Notes: generated from the letters alone by a model not told the origin. Shown: positions 15,696 to 24,369, counted from the stretch's first letter. The stretch is 64,000 nucleotides of DNA from Kingella denitrificans ATCC 33394 (GCF_000190695.1 NZ_GL870929.1:895976-959975); one strand, 5' to 3'. Translations and numbers: made by a program.

Positions 15696-16910
15696 TTAAT
15701 GCGCCGCCCATTCAATTGAGTTCAAATCAATCCCGTCTTTAAACATTTCCCACAACGGCGACAGTTCGCGCAGTTTGCCGATTTTGGATTTAATCAGCTC
15801 TGCGGCAAACTGCACTTCTTCTTCGGTGGTCATGCGGCCGAAAGTGATGCGCAGGGAGGAGTGCGCCAGTTCGTCGTTGCGGCCGAGCGCGCGCAGGACG
15901 TAGCTGGGTTCGAGCGAGGCGGAGGTGCAGGCGGAGCCGCTGGATACGGCGAGTTCTTTCACCGCCATAATCAGGCTTTCGCCTTCGACGAAGTTGAAGC
16001 TGACGTTCAGGTTGTTCGGGGCGCGGTGTTCGAGGTCGCCGTTGATATAGACTTCTTCGATGCCTTCGATGCCTTTGAGGAAGATGTCGCGCAGTTTGCG
16101 GTAGTGCGTCATGTCTTGCTCGAGTTCTTCTTTGGCGATGCGGAAGGCTTCGCCCATGCCGACGATTTGGTGGGTCGGCAGGGTGCCGCTGCGGAAGCCG
16201 CGTTCGTGGCCGCCGCCGTGCATTTGGGCTTCGAGGCGGACGCGGGGTTTGCGGCGGACATACAGCGCGCCGATGCCTTTGGGGCCGTACACTTTGTGGC
16301 CGGACATGGAGAGCAGGTCGATTTTGGCGGCTTCCACGTCAACAGGCACTTTGCCGCAGGCTTGGGCGGCATCGACGTGGAAGATGATTTTGCGTTCGCG
16401 GCAGATTTCGCCGATGGCGGGAATATCTTGCACCACGCCGATTTCGTTGTTCACCCACATCACGGAAATCAGGATGGTGTCGTCGCGGATGGCGGCTTTG
16501 AGCTCGTCCAAATCAATCAAACCGTTTTCCTGCACGCCGAGATAGGTTACTTCAAAGCCTTGGCGTTCGAGTTCGCGCATGGTGTCGAGCACGGCTTTGT
16601 GTTCGGTTTTGACGGTGATGAGGTGTTTGCCTTTGGATTGGTAGAAGTGTGCCGCGCCTTTGATGGCGAGGTTGTCGGACTCGGTCGCGCCGCTGGTGAA
16701 GACGATTTCTTTGGCATCGGCGTTAATCAGGGCGGCGATGTCGGCACGGGCTTTTTCCACGGCTTCTTCCGCCACCCAGCCAAATGCGTGGCTGCTGGAT
16801 GCGGGGTTGCCGAAGGTTTCGGTTAAGTAGGGAATCATTTTTTCGGCAACGCGTTTGTCAACTGGGGTGGTGGCGGCGTAGTCCAAATAAACGGGGGTTT
16901 TAACGGTCAT
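15696..16910 (-). CDS. iscS: Cysteine desulfurase IscS
   Basis: A 404-residue PLP enzyme that takes sulfur from cysteine and hands it to IscU, tRNA thiolation proteins and others. It starts MTVKTPVYLDYAATTPVDKRV. The PLP lysine is in SGHKVYGPKGIGALY, the PLP-contacting histidine in FHVDAAQACGK, and the persulfide-forming cysteine is in SSGSACTSASLEPSYVL. The C-terminal EMFKDGIDLNSIEWAAH is the IscU-binding tail. iscR lies 106 bases upstream. Confidence 0.98.
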   Translation of the reverse strand: MTVKTPVYLDYAATTPVDKRVAEKMIPYLTETFGNPASSSHAFGWVAEEAVEKARADIAALINADAKEIVFTSGATESDNLAIKGAAHFYQSKGKHLITVKTEHKAVLDTMRELERQGFEVTYLGVQENGLIDLDELKAAIRDDTILISVMWVNNEIGVVQDIPAIGEICRERKIIFHVDAAQACGKVPVDVEAAKIDLLSMSGHKVYGPKGIGALYVRRKPRVRLEAQMHGGGHERGFRSGTLPTHQIVGMGEAFRIAKEELEQDMTHYRKLRDIFLKGIEGIEEVYINGDLEHRAPNNLNVSFNFVEGESLIMAVKELAVSSGSACTSASLEPSYVLRALGRNDELAHSSLRITFGRMTTEEEVQFAAELIKSKIGKLRELSPLWEMFKDGIDLNSIEWAAH

Positions 16911-17016
16911 GGTGGTGTCCTTGAAGTATGTTGTTGTATCAATAAAATCAATGCATTGAAAAGTGCAGGCTGCTTTTGGCCGTAGTTTTGGTTTCCCGGC
17001 CGATGAGCGTGCCGAT

Positions 17017-17463
17017 TCAATAAATATGCGTTATCTTGACGATTTGGGTGTTTTTGTCGGGCTGCTGCTGGGCAAGCAATCCGGCAAGCGTTACGCTGCT
17101 TAAATAAGCGTTAATGGTGTGATTCAGGTTTTCCCACAGATTATGGGTCAGACACGGCGCGCCGCTTTGGCAGTTGGCTTTGCCTTTGCACAGCGTGGCG
17201 TCCAGTTCGTCTTCGGCGGCGGCGATGATTTGGGCAATGTTGATTTCGCCCGCGTCGCGCCCCAAAATGTAGCCGCCGCCCGGCCCGCGTATGCTTTCGA
17301 CCAAGCCGGCCCTGCGCAGTTTGCTGAATAATTGTTCCAGATAAGACAGCGAAATTTGCTGGCGTTCGCTAATGGAATTGAGTTTGACGGCATTGTTTTG
17401 CGCGTTAAGTGCCAAATCAATCATGGCTGTAACCGCAAATCGCCCTTTGGTGGTTAATCTCAT
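17017..17463 (-). CDS. iscR: Rrf2-family Fe-S cluster regulator IscR
   Basis: A 148-residue winged-helix regulator that senses Fe-S status with a [2Fe-2S] cluster and represses the isc genes. The N-terminal MRLTTKGRFAVTAMIDLAL and SYLEQLFSKLRRAGLVES form the DNA-binding domain. The cluster cysteines are in LCKGKANCQSGAPC (residues about 92-105), and HNLWENLN carries the conserved His ligand region. An IscR-type operator lies 48 bases upstream, so autoregulation is likely. Confidence 0.96.
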   Translation of the reverse strand: MRLTTKGRFAVTAMIDLALNAQNNAVKLNSISERQQISLSYLEQLFSKLRRAGLVESIRGPGGGYILGRDAGEINIAQIIAAAEDELDATLCKGKANCQSGAPCLTHNLWENLNHTINAYLSSVTLAGLLAQQQPDKNTQIVKITHIY

Positions 17464-17510
17464 GGTTCAAGCTCTGTTTAAGTGTTTTTCTTATGAGGTG
17501 CGATTGTGCA

Positions 17511-17535
17511 ATATCCGAGTAATTTAGTCAAGATT
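17511..17535 (-). promoter_or_regulatory. Predicted type 1 IscR operator / iscR promoter
   Basis: The 25-bp block starts ATATCCGAGTAA and ends TTTAGTCAAGATT. It closely fits the E. coli type 1 IscR consensus ATASYYGACTRWWWYAGTC plus RRSTAT. On the minus strand the same bases include a -35 TTGACT (17531-17526), with CACAAT 17 bases on as the -10, so a bound IscR would cover the promoter. Confidence 0.7.
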
Positions 17536-17572
17536 AAAACGGGTGTCGAAAGCAGCCTGCACTTTGCCATAT

Positions 17573-17586
17573 TTGATTTAAATCAA
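17573..17586. promoter_or_regulatory. Perfect FNR-type box
   Basis: TTGATTTAAATCAA is an exact match to the FNR consensus TTGAT-N4-ATCAA. Its centre lies about 82 bases upstream of the likely iscR transcription start. On the plus strand a TATTTA-like -10 at 17611-17616 lies at the distance expected for a class II FNR-activated promoter (centre near -41.5, start about 17621). Confidence 0.7.
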
Positions 17587-17619
17587 TTATTTAATTTTTC
17601 AACATATTGATATTTATGA

Positions 17620-17787
17620 AAATATTTTATTGATGTTTTCTTATTCAGATTTCATCTATGATTTTTTCTCCGCACTCACCTACTCTTCACACAAAGGATT
17701 TCGCGCATGAAACAGGGCGGCCGATAATGGCGAAAAAAGCAAAAGCAACCTGCACTTTGCATTATGAAGTGCAGGCTGCTTTTTTGC
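17620..17787 (+). ncRNA. Candidate FNR-activated small RNA
   Basis: The stretch between the predicted FNR-dependent start (about 17620) and a hairpin terminator (17741-17785 plus T-run) is about 165 nt and holds no convincing protein gene. It includes a C/U-rich, probably unpaired segment (TTCTCCGCACTCACCTACTC, 17662-17681), the kind of sequence Hfq-dependent RNAs use to cover ribosome sites. It also contains AAAGGATTTCGCGC-ATG opening a 6-codon ORF. N. meningitidis has an FNR-induced small RNA (AniS); homology to it is not shown here. Confidence 0.4.
17741..17785. terminator. DUS-pair hairpin terminator
   Basis: AAAAGCAACCTGCACTT (one mismatch to the DUS) pairs with AAGTGCAGGCTGCTTTT and is followed by a T-run on the plus strand. 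It would end both the Sel1 gene transcript (minus) and the candidate small RNA (plus). Confidence 0.65.
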
Positions 17788-17802
17788 CGTCCAAATCCGT
17801 CT

Positions 17803-19503
17803 TCACGCTTCTTCAAAGCCCGCTTCGTAGGCTTTTTTGTACCATTCGTCGGCCAATTTGCGGTTGCGTTTCGTGCCGAAACCGTTTTCATACATCATTG
17901 CCAAATTGTACATGCCTTCCGGGCTGTCGTTGCTGGCGGCAAATTGGTAATACAGAAAGGCTTTGCTGTCATCTTTCGGCGTGCCCTGCCCGTTGTAATG
18001 CAGGGTAGCCAATTCGTTCTGCGCTTGGCCAAGTTTGTTGCCGCCGGCCTGTTCGTAATATCGGCGCGCCAGCGCGTAGTCGTGCGGAATGGTTTTGCCG
18101 TAAGTGTAAATCAGCCCCAGTTCGGCATAGGCCTCCAAAACACTTTTTTCCGCTGCTTTTTTAAAGAAACCGACGGCTTTTTGCTCGTCTTTCTCCAGCA
18201 ATCCGCCGTATGCGTATTCCCAACCCAAATTGTAATAGGCCATGCCATATTCTTGTTCGGCCGCGCGGTGCAGCCATTTCAGCGCTTCTTCTTTGTTTTG
18301 CGCCACACCCCGTCCTTCTGCATAACGTACATAAAGACTATTTTGCGCCTCGGCATCGCCTTGTTCGGCGGCGGCTTTGTACCACTTGAAGGAGGCTTCT
18401 GCATCCTCCTCCACCGCCTCGCCACGCATATAGGCCATAGCCAAATCTTTCTGTGCGGCCAGTTCGCCGCCCTCTGCCCGTGCCAACAGGTTTTCCCAAT
18501 CGCTGCAGGCGGCATTTTGGCTGCGGATTTGTGCCAGTGTCGGAGCGTAATAGGCATTTTGTTCGGCCAATAATGCAAACAATGCTTCCGCTTTTGCCAA
18601 ATCTTTCGGCACGCCGTCCAAGCCGTCGCGGTAAATCTATGCCAATTCAGACACCCATTCCTCCACACCGTATTCGGCCGCCTGTTCCAGCCACGCCACA
18701 GCTTTGCGCCCGTCCTGCGGCACACCTTTGCCCATTGCATACGCTTTGCCGACATAGTAATAAGCGTCAATCAAATCGTTTTCAGCGGCTTTGAGATACC
18801 ATTTGAAGGCTTGTTTGTGTTCGCCTTTACCGGCATACAGATGGCCCAGGTTCAGCATGGCATGCGGCATGCCCATCTCTGCGGCTTTAATGAAGTATTT
18901 TTGCGCTTTTGGGTAATCGGTGGGGATGCCGTCATGAGTGTTGTAAAGCGTTCCCAGATTGTTATAAAGGTCGGTCAATTCAATGGTCGTCAGGTCTTGG
19001 GAATTCTTTTCGGCCAGCAGGTAATATTCCAGGGCTTTTTGATTATCCGGCTGGGGATTTTCGTCAAAATCGCCATCGTACCAAAACCCCAAAGTCAATG
19101 CAGCGTGTCCGTTTTGCGCCGCATGGGGTTCCAGCATGGACAGGCCTTTGGCCGTGTCAGGGGCAACTGTAATCCCGTTCAGATAAAACCGTCCCAAATT
19201 GGTTTCCGCCTGTTTGTCGCCTTGGCGGATGCCTTGTTCAAACCACTCCACGGCTTTCTCCGGCTCGCCGATGTTGTCATACAGCGCGCCGATACTATTG
19301 GCCGCCAGCGGATAACCCAAAGCATTGGCGCGACGGTACAGCAGCATGGCTTTTTCATCATCCGCTTCAACCAGTTCGCCAATGTGATACATCCGTCCCA
19401 GAAGATACATGGCTTCGGCATCGCCCTGCTCTGCGCGCCGCTGCAAATTTTCAAGATAGTTCGAGTGGTTCGTACGGAACAAACCGGCCAGTTTTTTCAA
19501 CAT
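17803..19503 (-). pseudogene. Sel1-repeat protein gene interrupted by an amber codon
   Basis: One continuous reading frame of about 567 codons from MLKKLAGLFRTNHSNYL to KAYEAGFEEA, with a single in-frame TAG at 18639-18637. The repeat in which it falls would otherwise read VSELA-stop-IYRDGLDGVPKDL, a normal Sel1 unit. A single base change from CAG or GAG would explain it. Both halves carry many Sel1 repeats (AEQGDAEAMYLLGRMYH, AAEQGDAEAQNSLYVRYAEG, ASNDSPEGMYNLAMMYENG). The second half could re-start at ATG 18621, giving a 272-residue protein. Sel1 proteins mediate protein-protein contacts; no signal peptide is seen. A split pair of functional proteins or a sequencing error are alternatives. 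Confidence 0.8.
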
Positions 19504-19539
19504 ATCGCGTTCCTGTCGGGTTGGTGGGAGAAGGGATTA

Positions 19540-19641
19540 TATAGTAAATTAAATTCAAACTAGTACAGCGTTGCCAATGCCCTTATGTACTTGTACACGG
19601 CGGGCATTGCCACCTTATCCTAGTTTGATTAATCCTCTATA
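19540..19641. repeat. Degenerate Correia-like element
   Basis: Left end TATAGTAAATTAAATTC and right end TTGATTAATCCTCTATA flank about 100 bp with the internal words GCGTTGCCAATGCCC and GCGGGCATTGCCACC. These resemble, with drift, the copy at 60659-60767. Confidence 0.65.
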
Positions 19642-19678
19642 CAAAACATCCGTCCTAATTACGCCAACGTTGGAAATA

Positions 19679-19717
19679 AGGCAGCCTGAAAAGCAAAAAA
19701 TGCTTTTCAGGCTGCCT
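19679..19717 (-). terminator. Terminator made of AGGCAGCCTGAA-type DUS pair
   Basis: AGGCAGCCTGAAAAGCA and its perfect inverted copy form a 17-bp stem with a 5-base A loop just past the surface lipoprotein gene. This is a different DUS dialect from most of the window. Confidence 0.75.
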
Positions 19718-19733
19718 ATTTTATGTGCAAATG

Positions 19734-20606
19734 CTATTGTCTTTTCGCACCGAATGAGCCGTTTACGTGAAGCAGGTCGCCACCTGGGATTGCATAAACG
19801 CCTTTGAACGTACCGCCCATTTCTGCGGCATTTGGGCCGTAGAAATTGCCCTGCATATTTAATGCGTCTTTTGTGCCGCTGAACGATGCGCCATTGATTG
19901 TGCCACCGAATTCCATAACAGCATTGGGCATGCCCAAACCACTATGGATTCTGCCATGGACGGTTTTTGCACCAAAGTCCACATCAAAATTGGCCGGCTG
20001 GGTTGTATAGGAGATTGCGGAGCTTGAAAACACGGAAGAGCCTGCGTAGCGCGCCGTGCCGCTGGTGGGAACATCGGCAATGGGGGTGAGGCTGCCGATG
20101 GCGAATGCACGGTACTGCAAAGAGTCAGTGTTGTCCATCTGCAAACCAAAGCGAGTATAACTCAGGCGGCTGTCGCCGATATGGGAGGCAACACCGCGTG
20201 CCCAAGAATCGTTCATGTGCAGCAGGGTTTGGCTTTCGGTGAAGGCTTCGGGGGTGGTGATGTTGATTTCGCGTCCCTGCACGGTAATGCTACTAAGATT
20301 GCCGTTAACGGGAACATTGCCTCTGCCTTGTGCGTATTCGTTAAAACTTCTGTCGTTTTCGGTGTAATACGCTGTACCGCCATATTGTGCCTGCGGAGCT
20401 GGGGTTGCAGGTGGTGTCGGCTGCTGGGGTGCAGGAGCGTTGTTACCGTTTCCGTTGCCACTGTTATTGACAACAGGTGGCTGGGGCGAGGGCGTGTTGC
20501 TGCTGAAATTTGGGGTATTATTTGATGAGCCGCTGCCGCCGCAGGCTGCCAATCCGAACAGAGCGGTGCAAAAAACGGTAACGGTTTTTAAGGCGGTTTT
20601 CTTCAT
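19734..20606 (-). CDS. Surface lipoprotein with TbpB/NHBA-like beta-barrel domain
   Basis: A 290-residue lipoprotein with lipobox LFGLAAC followed by a Gly/Ser stretch and a long Pro/Asn/Gln-rich linker (residues about 25-80). The C-terminal part has the repeating beta strands of the TbpB B/D family: YAGSSVFSSS, NFDVDFGAKTVHGRI, MEFGGTINGASFSG and GNFYGPNAAEMGGTFKGVY. NHBA, HpuA and transferrin-binding protein B of Neisseria share this barrel and are exported to the cell surface by Slam proteins. The ligand is unknown. The start at 20606 has AAGGAATCAGGATT upstream. No Slam gene is adjacent. Confidence 0.85.
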   Translation of the reverse strand: MKKTALKTVTVFCTALFGLAACGGSGSSNNTPNFSSNTPSPQPPVVNNSGNGNGNNAPAPQQPTPPATPAPQAQYGGTAYYTENDRSFNEYAQGRGNVPVNGNLSSITVQGREINITTPEAFTESQTLLHMNDSWARGVASHIGDSRLSYTRFGLQMDNTDSLQYRAFAIGSLTPIADVPTSGTARYAGSSVFSSSAISYTTQPANFDVDFGAKTVHGRIHSGLGMPNAVMEFGGTINGASFSGTKDALNMQGNFYGPNAAEMGGTFKGVYAIPGGDLLHVNGSFGAKRQ

Positions 20607-20845
20607 AATCCTGATTCCTTTTTTTGAGAGGTTGCCCCCTGCCACCGAGTGGTACGCGGCAGATGGGGAATCGGCAGATACCGAGCGTGTGTATTATAAC
20701 AGATTTTGCATTCAGGTTATGGAATTTTAAGATTTTTTTATTTAGTGAAATGGCGACACGATGGGGTTTCAGGCTACCTTTGTACACAAAACGCGTGGAC
20801 AACGAGTGCCTATCCTACTTCTCCGTATAGCGGCCACACACGCAT

Positions 20846-21565
20846 TCATTTTCTCTTCTGAATATTCCGTTTGATTTTCCTGCCGACCAACCACCCCAGC
20901 CCGCACGAACAAAGCAGAGCCGCAAAATAAACCCCGTCCCTTGTTGCTGCCGTCCATGCCGTTTTCGGCAAAAGCCGCATCACACCGTCTGCCAGCGCAA
21001 ACAAAACCGCCAGCCATGCCGCAAATTGCAGCGCGCCCAGCAATGCGCCCACCGAATCAAGCAGATATGGCCGCAAGGTTTTTTGCGTGTAGTGAATACG
21101 CAGCTTGGCGAGCCAGAATAAAAATGCGGTGGCCAAAGCCGCGCCCACCGCCGCCGTGCCCCAAATGCCGGCGTTATCGTGCACAAAGCTGATGGGCACG
21201 ACACGGTCGTTTTCAATCCGGTAACGCATCACGGCCATGCCCATGCCGAATTCGGCGGTGGCTTCAAAAGTGTCAGGGGCTATGCTTTCTACGAAATAAG
21301 CGCCGGTTTCCTGCGGCGGATTTTGCGGTTTTTCGCCGGGTCGGATTTGGTTTGGGTGGCGGAAGGCTAGCCCGCCTGCCTGCGTTTGAACCGGAACAAG
21401 GAAAAACGGCGACACGGCACCGTCCTGCGGATAATGCCGGGTCGCTGACCAACTCAGACATTCGTGCAAGGCGATAAACAGCGCAACCCACAAAACGCAG
21501 CCCAAAACGAATTTGAACAATCCGATAAAGGCGGCGCGGAGAAAAACAAGTAATTGGTGTTTCAT
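20846..21565 (-). CDS. Multi-pass membrane protein, paralogue of the gene at 25980
   Basis: A 239-residue protein with an N-terminal membrane helix (GLFKFVLGCVLWVALFIALH), a periplasmic loop of about 95 residues, and three more helices (AAVGAALATAFLFWLA, ALLGALQFAAWLAVLFALA, GVYFAALLCSCGLGWLVG). The loop has GAVSPFFLVPVQTQAGG and IAPDTFEATAEF, then YRIENDRVVPISF. The same three blocks recur in the 175-residue protein at 25980-26507, so the two are paralogues. I recognise no named family. It ends in a basic tail (GRKIKRNIQKRK). Confidence 0.72.
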   Translation of the reverse strand: MKHQLLVFLRAAFIGLFKFVLGCVLWVALFIALHECLSWSATRHYPQDGAVSPFFLVPVQTQAGGLAFRHPNQIRPGEKPQNPPQETGAYFVESIAPDTFEATAEFGMGMAVMRYRIENDRVVPISFVHDNAGIWGTAAVGAALATAFLFWLAKLRIHYTQKTLRPYLLDSVGALLGALQFAAWLAVLFALADGVMRLLPKTAWTAATRDGVYFAALLCSCGLGWLVGRKIKRNIQKRK

Positions 21566-21571
21566 TTGGTT

Positions 21572-21979
21572 TCAGCGCAGTGTTTGCAAAAACGGGTTAA
21601 ACGCGATTTCCCACAAAAAGCCGTCCGGGTCGGCAATATAGCCGCTGTATCCGCCCCAAAATACTTTCTGCGGTGCTTTGACGATGTTCGCGTTTCGGGC
21701 GGCAAATGCGGCAAACAGCGCATCCACTTCGGCTTTGCTGCCGACATTGTGCGCCAGCGTGAAGCTTGGGAAACCGCTTCCCTGCGCCGATACCTGCGCG
21801 TCCTGCGCCAAGGCTTCCCTGCCGAACAGGGCCAACCGCAGCGCGTTTCCCGTTTGGAAAAACGCAATGTGTTCGTTGCCGTCTTCCGTTTCCCGCCAGC
21901 CGAATACGTTGCGGTAAAAACGGCGGGACGCGGCAAGGTCAGCCACGCCGAGCGTAATGTAGTTGATGTGCTGCTCCAT
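21572..21979 (-). CDS. VOC-family (glyoxalase-like) protein
   Basis: A 135-residue protein of the vicinal-oxygen-chelate fold, with paired beta-alpha-beta-beta-beta modules: ITLGVADLAASRRFYRNVFGW (first), SFTLAHNVGSKAEVDALFAA (second) and GYIADPDGFLWEIAFNP (metal-ligand strand with Glu). Members include glyoxalase I, dioxygenases and bleomycin-binding proteins; the substrate here is not known. The start at 21979 follows CGGAGAATGCT. The gene for a membrane protein follows 6 bases later. Confidence 0.85.
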   Translation of the reverse strand: MEQHINYITLGVADLAASRRFYRNVFGWRETEDGNEHIAFFQTGNALRLALFGREALAQDAQVSAQGSGFPSFTLAHNVGSKAEVDALFAAFAARNANIVKAPQKVFWGGYSGYIADPDGFLWEIAFNPFLQTLR

Positions 21980-22008
21980 AGCATTCTCCGTTTCATGATT
22001 GATTGGGT

Positions 22009-22060
22009 GTGCAGGCTGCCTGAAACACAAAGGGCGCGGGCTTCAAAAGCAGCCTGCACC
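22009..22060 (-). terminator. DUS-pair hairpin after trpE
   Basis: GTGCAGGCTGCCTGAA (a fused DUS variant) and AAAAGCAGCCTGCAC form a stem between trpE and the VOC gene. Confidence 0.45.
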
Positions 22061-22072
22061 CTTCAAAACGGC

Positions 22073-23548
22073 TTAATTATCCAGCCCTTCCTGCACCATC
22101 TGCGCCGCACGCAGCACCGCGCGCGCCTTGTTTTGCGTTTCCTGCCATTCGGCTTCTTCCACGCTGTCGGCCACGATGCCGCCGCCACTTTGCACATACA
22201 GCGTGCCGTCTTTAATCACAGCGGTGCGGATGGCGATGGCCAAATCCATGTCGTTGTTGAACGCCCACACGCCCACGGCGCCGCCGTAGATATTGCGTTT
22301 TTCGGGTTCCAACTCTTCAATGATTTCCAGCGCGCGTACTTTGGGCGCTCCGGACAATGTGCCGGCGGGGAATGTGGCGGCAAGGATGTCCATATTGCCG
22401 ATTTCGGGTTGCAGGCTGCCTTCCACGTTGGAAACGATGTGCATGACGTGCGAATATTTTTCCACCACCATTTTTTCGGTGACGGACACGCTGCCGGTCC
22501 GGCTGATGCGGCCCACATCGTTGCGGCCCAAGTCAATCAGCATGGTGTGTTCGGCAATTTCTTTTTCGTCGGCCAGCAAATCGCGTTCGTTTGCCGTGTC
22601 CTGTTCGGGCGTTGCACCGCGCAGCCGCGTGCCGGCAATGGGGCGGACGACGACTTTGTCGCGCTCGCGGCGCACCAAAATTTCAGGCGACGAGCCGACG
22701 ATGTGGAAATCGCCGAAATCGTAGTAAAACAGATAGGGCGACGGGTTGAGCGTGCGCAGGGCGCGGTATAGGTGCAGCGGTTTGTCGGCAAAGGGCAGGC
22801 TCATGCGCTGGCTGGGGACGACCTGCATGCAGTCGCCGTCCAGAATGTAGTCGCGCACGCGCTGCACGTAGGATTTGTAGCGCGCTTCGCCGGTGAGGTG
22901 TTCGAGCTCGGTTTTTTGACTGCCCAGCGACAGGGGGATGGCGACGCTCTGGCGCAGTTTTTCGCGTAATGATTCCAGTTTGGCGCGCGCGTGTTCATAG
23001 CCCTGCGGCTGGGACGGGTCGGCATATACAATCAGATAGATTTTGCCGCTCAGGTTGTCCACCACCGCCAATTCCTGCGACAACATCAGGAAAATATCGG
23101 GCGTGCCGAGCGGGTCGCCTTTTGCAGGCTGCTTCAAGCGGTGGGCGATGTGCTCGAAATGGTAAATGCTCTCGTAGCCGAAATAGCCCACCAATCCGCC
23201 GGTGAAGCGGGGCAGCTTGGGGATTTCGGGCGTTTTGAAACGGGCGTGGAACTGCTCGATAACGTGCAGCGGGTTGCCTTCGTGCGTTTCGGCGAGTTGG
23301 TGGTTGCGGTAGATTTCAGTGGTGCTGCCGGAAACTTTGAGGTAGGTGTCGCACGGCAGGCCGATGAAGGAATAGCGCCCGAAGCGTTCGCCACCCACCA
23401 CGGATTCGAGCAGGTAGGAAAACGGGCGGTTGGCGAGTTTCAGGTAAAGCGACAGGGGCGTGTCCAAATCTGCCAGCAGTTCTTGGACGAGGGGGATGCG
23501 GTTATAGCCCTGCGCGGCTTGGGATTGGTATTCTTGTTTGGTCATCAT
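22073..23548 (-). CDS. trpE: Anthranilate synthase component I
   Basis: A 491-residue enzyme that makes anthranilate from chorismate with ammonia from TrpG, the first step of tryptophan synthesis. The N-terminal feedback-site region has LLESVVGGERFGRYSFIG. The catalytic domain has QVVPSQRMSL, PSPYLFYYDFGDFHIVGSSPE, RPIAGTRLRG, HTMLIDLGRNDVGR and FPAGTLSGAPKVRA. trpG is not adjacent. The glycosyltransferase stop overlaps its start (ATGA), so it is coupled to that gene. Confidence 0.96.
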   Translation of the reverse strand: MMTKQEYQSQAAQGYNRIPLVQELLADLDTPLSLYLKLANRPFSYLLESVVGGERFGRYSFIGLPCDTYLKVSGSTTEIYRNHQLAETHEGNPLHVIEQFHARFKTPEIPKLPRFTGGLVGYFGYESIYHFEHIAHRLKQPAKGDPLGTPDIFLMLSQELAVVDNLSGKIYLIVYADPSQPQGYEHARAKLESLREKLRQSVAIPLSLGSQKTELEHLTGEARYKSYVQRVRDYILDGDCMQVVPSQRMSLPFADKPLHLYRALRTLNPSPYLFYYDFGDFHIVGSSPEILVRRERDKVVVRPIAGTRLRGATPEQDTANERDLLADEKEIAEHTMLIDLGRNDVGRISRTGSVSVTEKMVVEKYSHVMHIVSNVEGSLQPEIGNMDILAATFPAGTLSGAPKVRALEIIEELEPEKRNIYGGAVGVWAFNNDMDLAIAIRTAVIKDGTLYVQSGGGIVADSVEEAEWQETQNKARAVLRAAQMVQEGLDN

Positions 23549-24369
23549 GGCTGGTGTTCCTTTGTGTGGTGGGTGCAGGCTGCTTTTTCGTTATCGCGGC
23601 AACGGTTCAGCTGCCACAGCTGTGCATATTTCAAAAACGTATAAACCGCGTTCATGGCGGCAATCATCAAACCGGGCTGGCCGTCCAGAAAGCCGCGTTT
23701 GAGCAGGTAAAACCGCACGAATGCAAACACGGCGCGGCAGGTGGCGGAAAACGGCGTGGCGCGCTTTATGCCCTGCCGCTGCGCCGCCCAGGCAAACGCA
23801 TATTGCTGCATTTTCGCCAAATGCTGTGCCAAATCGTGATAAGTGAAATGCAGCACGTCGCCCTGCAATTCGATAATGCGCGCACCTTGCGGCACACGCA
23901 CGGATTCGTGCACTAAATCGTCGCTATATTGCGTGTGGGCAACGGGATAGCAGCGCACGATGCGGTCGGGATACCAGCCGCTGTGGCGGATTTCGCGCCC
24001 GTAGGCCACGCTCAGGCGGTTGATGGAAAACACGGTCTTGCCGTCGGCTTCGTGGGCGGCAAGCTGCCGGCGGATATCTTGGCGCGCGGCTTCGGAAAGC
24101 CGCTCGTCCGCGTCCAACCAAAGCACCCACGGCGTGCGGATAAAGGCGTGCGCACGGTTGCGTTGCGCGCCGAAGCCTGGCCAATCGTCAAAAACATGCA
24201 CGTCGGCACCGTATTGGCGGGCGATTTCTGCCGTATTATCGCAACTGCCGGAGTCGATCATCACGATGTCGCAGCCCAAATCCTTCACGCTATCGAGGCA
24301 TTGCGCCAGCACGCGCTCTTCGTTTTTGGTAATCAGGGCAATGGTCAGCAGGGAATGCAGGGGCAGCAT
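23545..24369 (-). CDS. Glycosyltransferase family 2 (LPS-core WaaE/KdtX-like)
   Basis: A 274-residue inverting glycosyltransferase. The N-terminal GT-A nucleotide-sugar site reads LTIALITKNEERVLAQCLDSV, the acidic motif is LDADERLS, and the HSGWYPDRIVRCYP region with HESV is characteristic of the WaaE/KdtX group that adds glucose to the LOS inner core. The start at 24369 (MLPLHSLL) is chosen because the reading upstream runs antisense to trkA. Its stop overlaps the trpE start by the ATGA arrangement. A LOS role is inferred from family resemblance. Confidence 0.85.
   Translation of the reverse strand: MLPLHSLLTIALITKNEERVLAQCLDSVKDLGCDIVMIDSGSCDNTAEIARQYGADVHVFDDWPGFGAQRNRAHAFIRTPWVLWLDADERLSEAARQDIRRQLAAHEADGKTVFSINRLSVAYGREIRHSGWYPDRIVRCYPVAHTQYSDDLVHESVRVPQGARIIELQGDVLHFTYHDLAQHLAKMQQYAFAWAAQRQGIKRATPFSATCRAVFAFVRFYLLKRGFLDGQPGLMIAAMNAVYTFLKYAQLWQLNRCRDNEKAACTHHTKEHQP

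Noticed and set aside
17658..18008. 116-codon open frame on the plus strand beyond the FNR box
   Set aside because: It reads through a DUS hairpin and then antisense to the Sel1 gene, with a Cys/Arg-rich composition typical of shadow frames.
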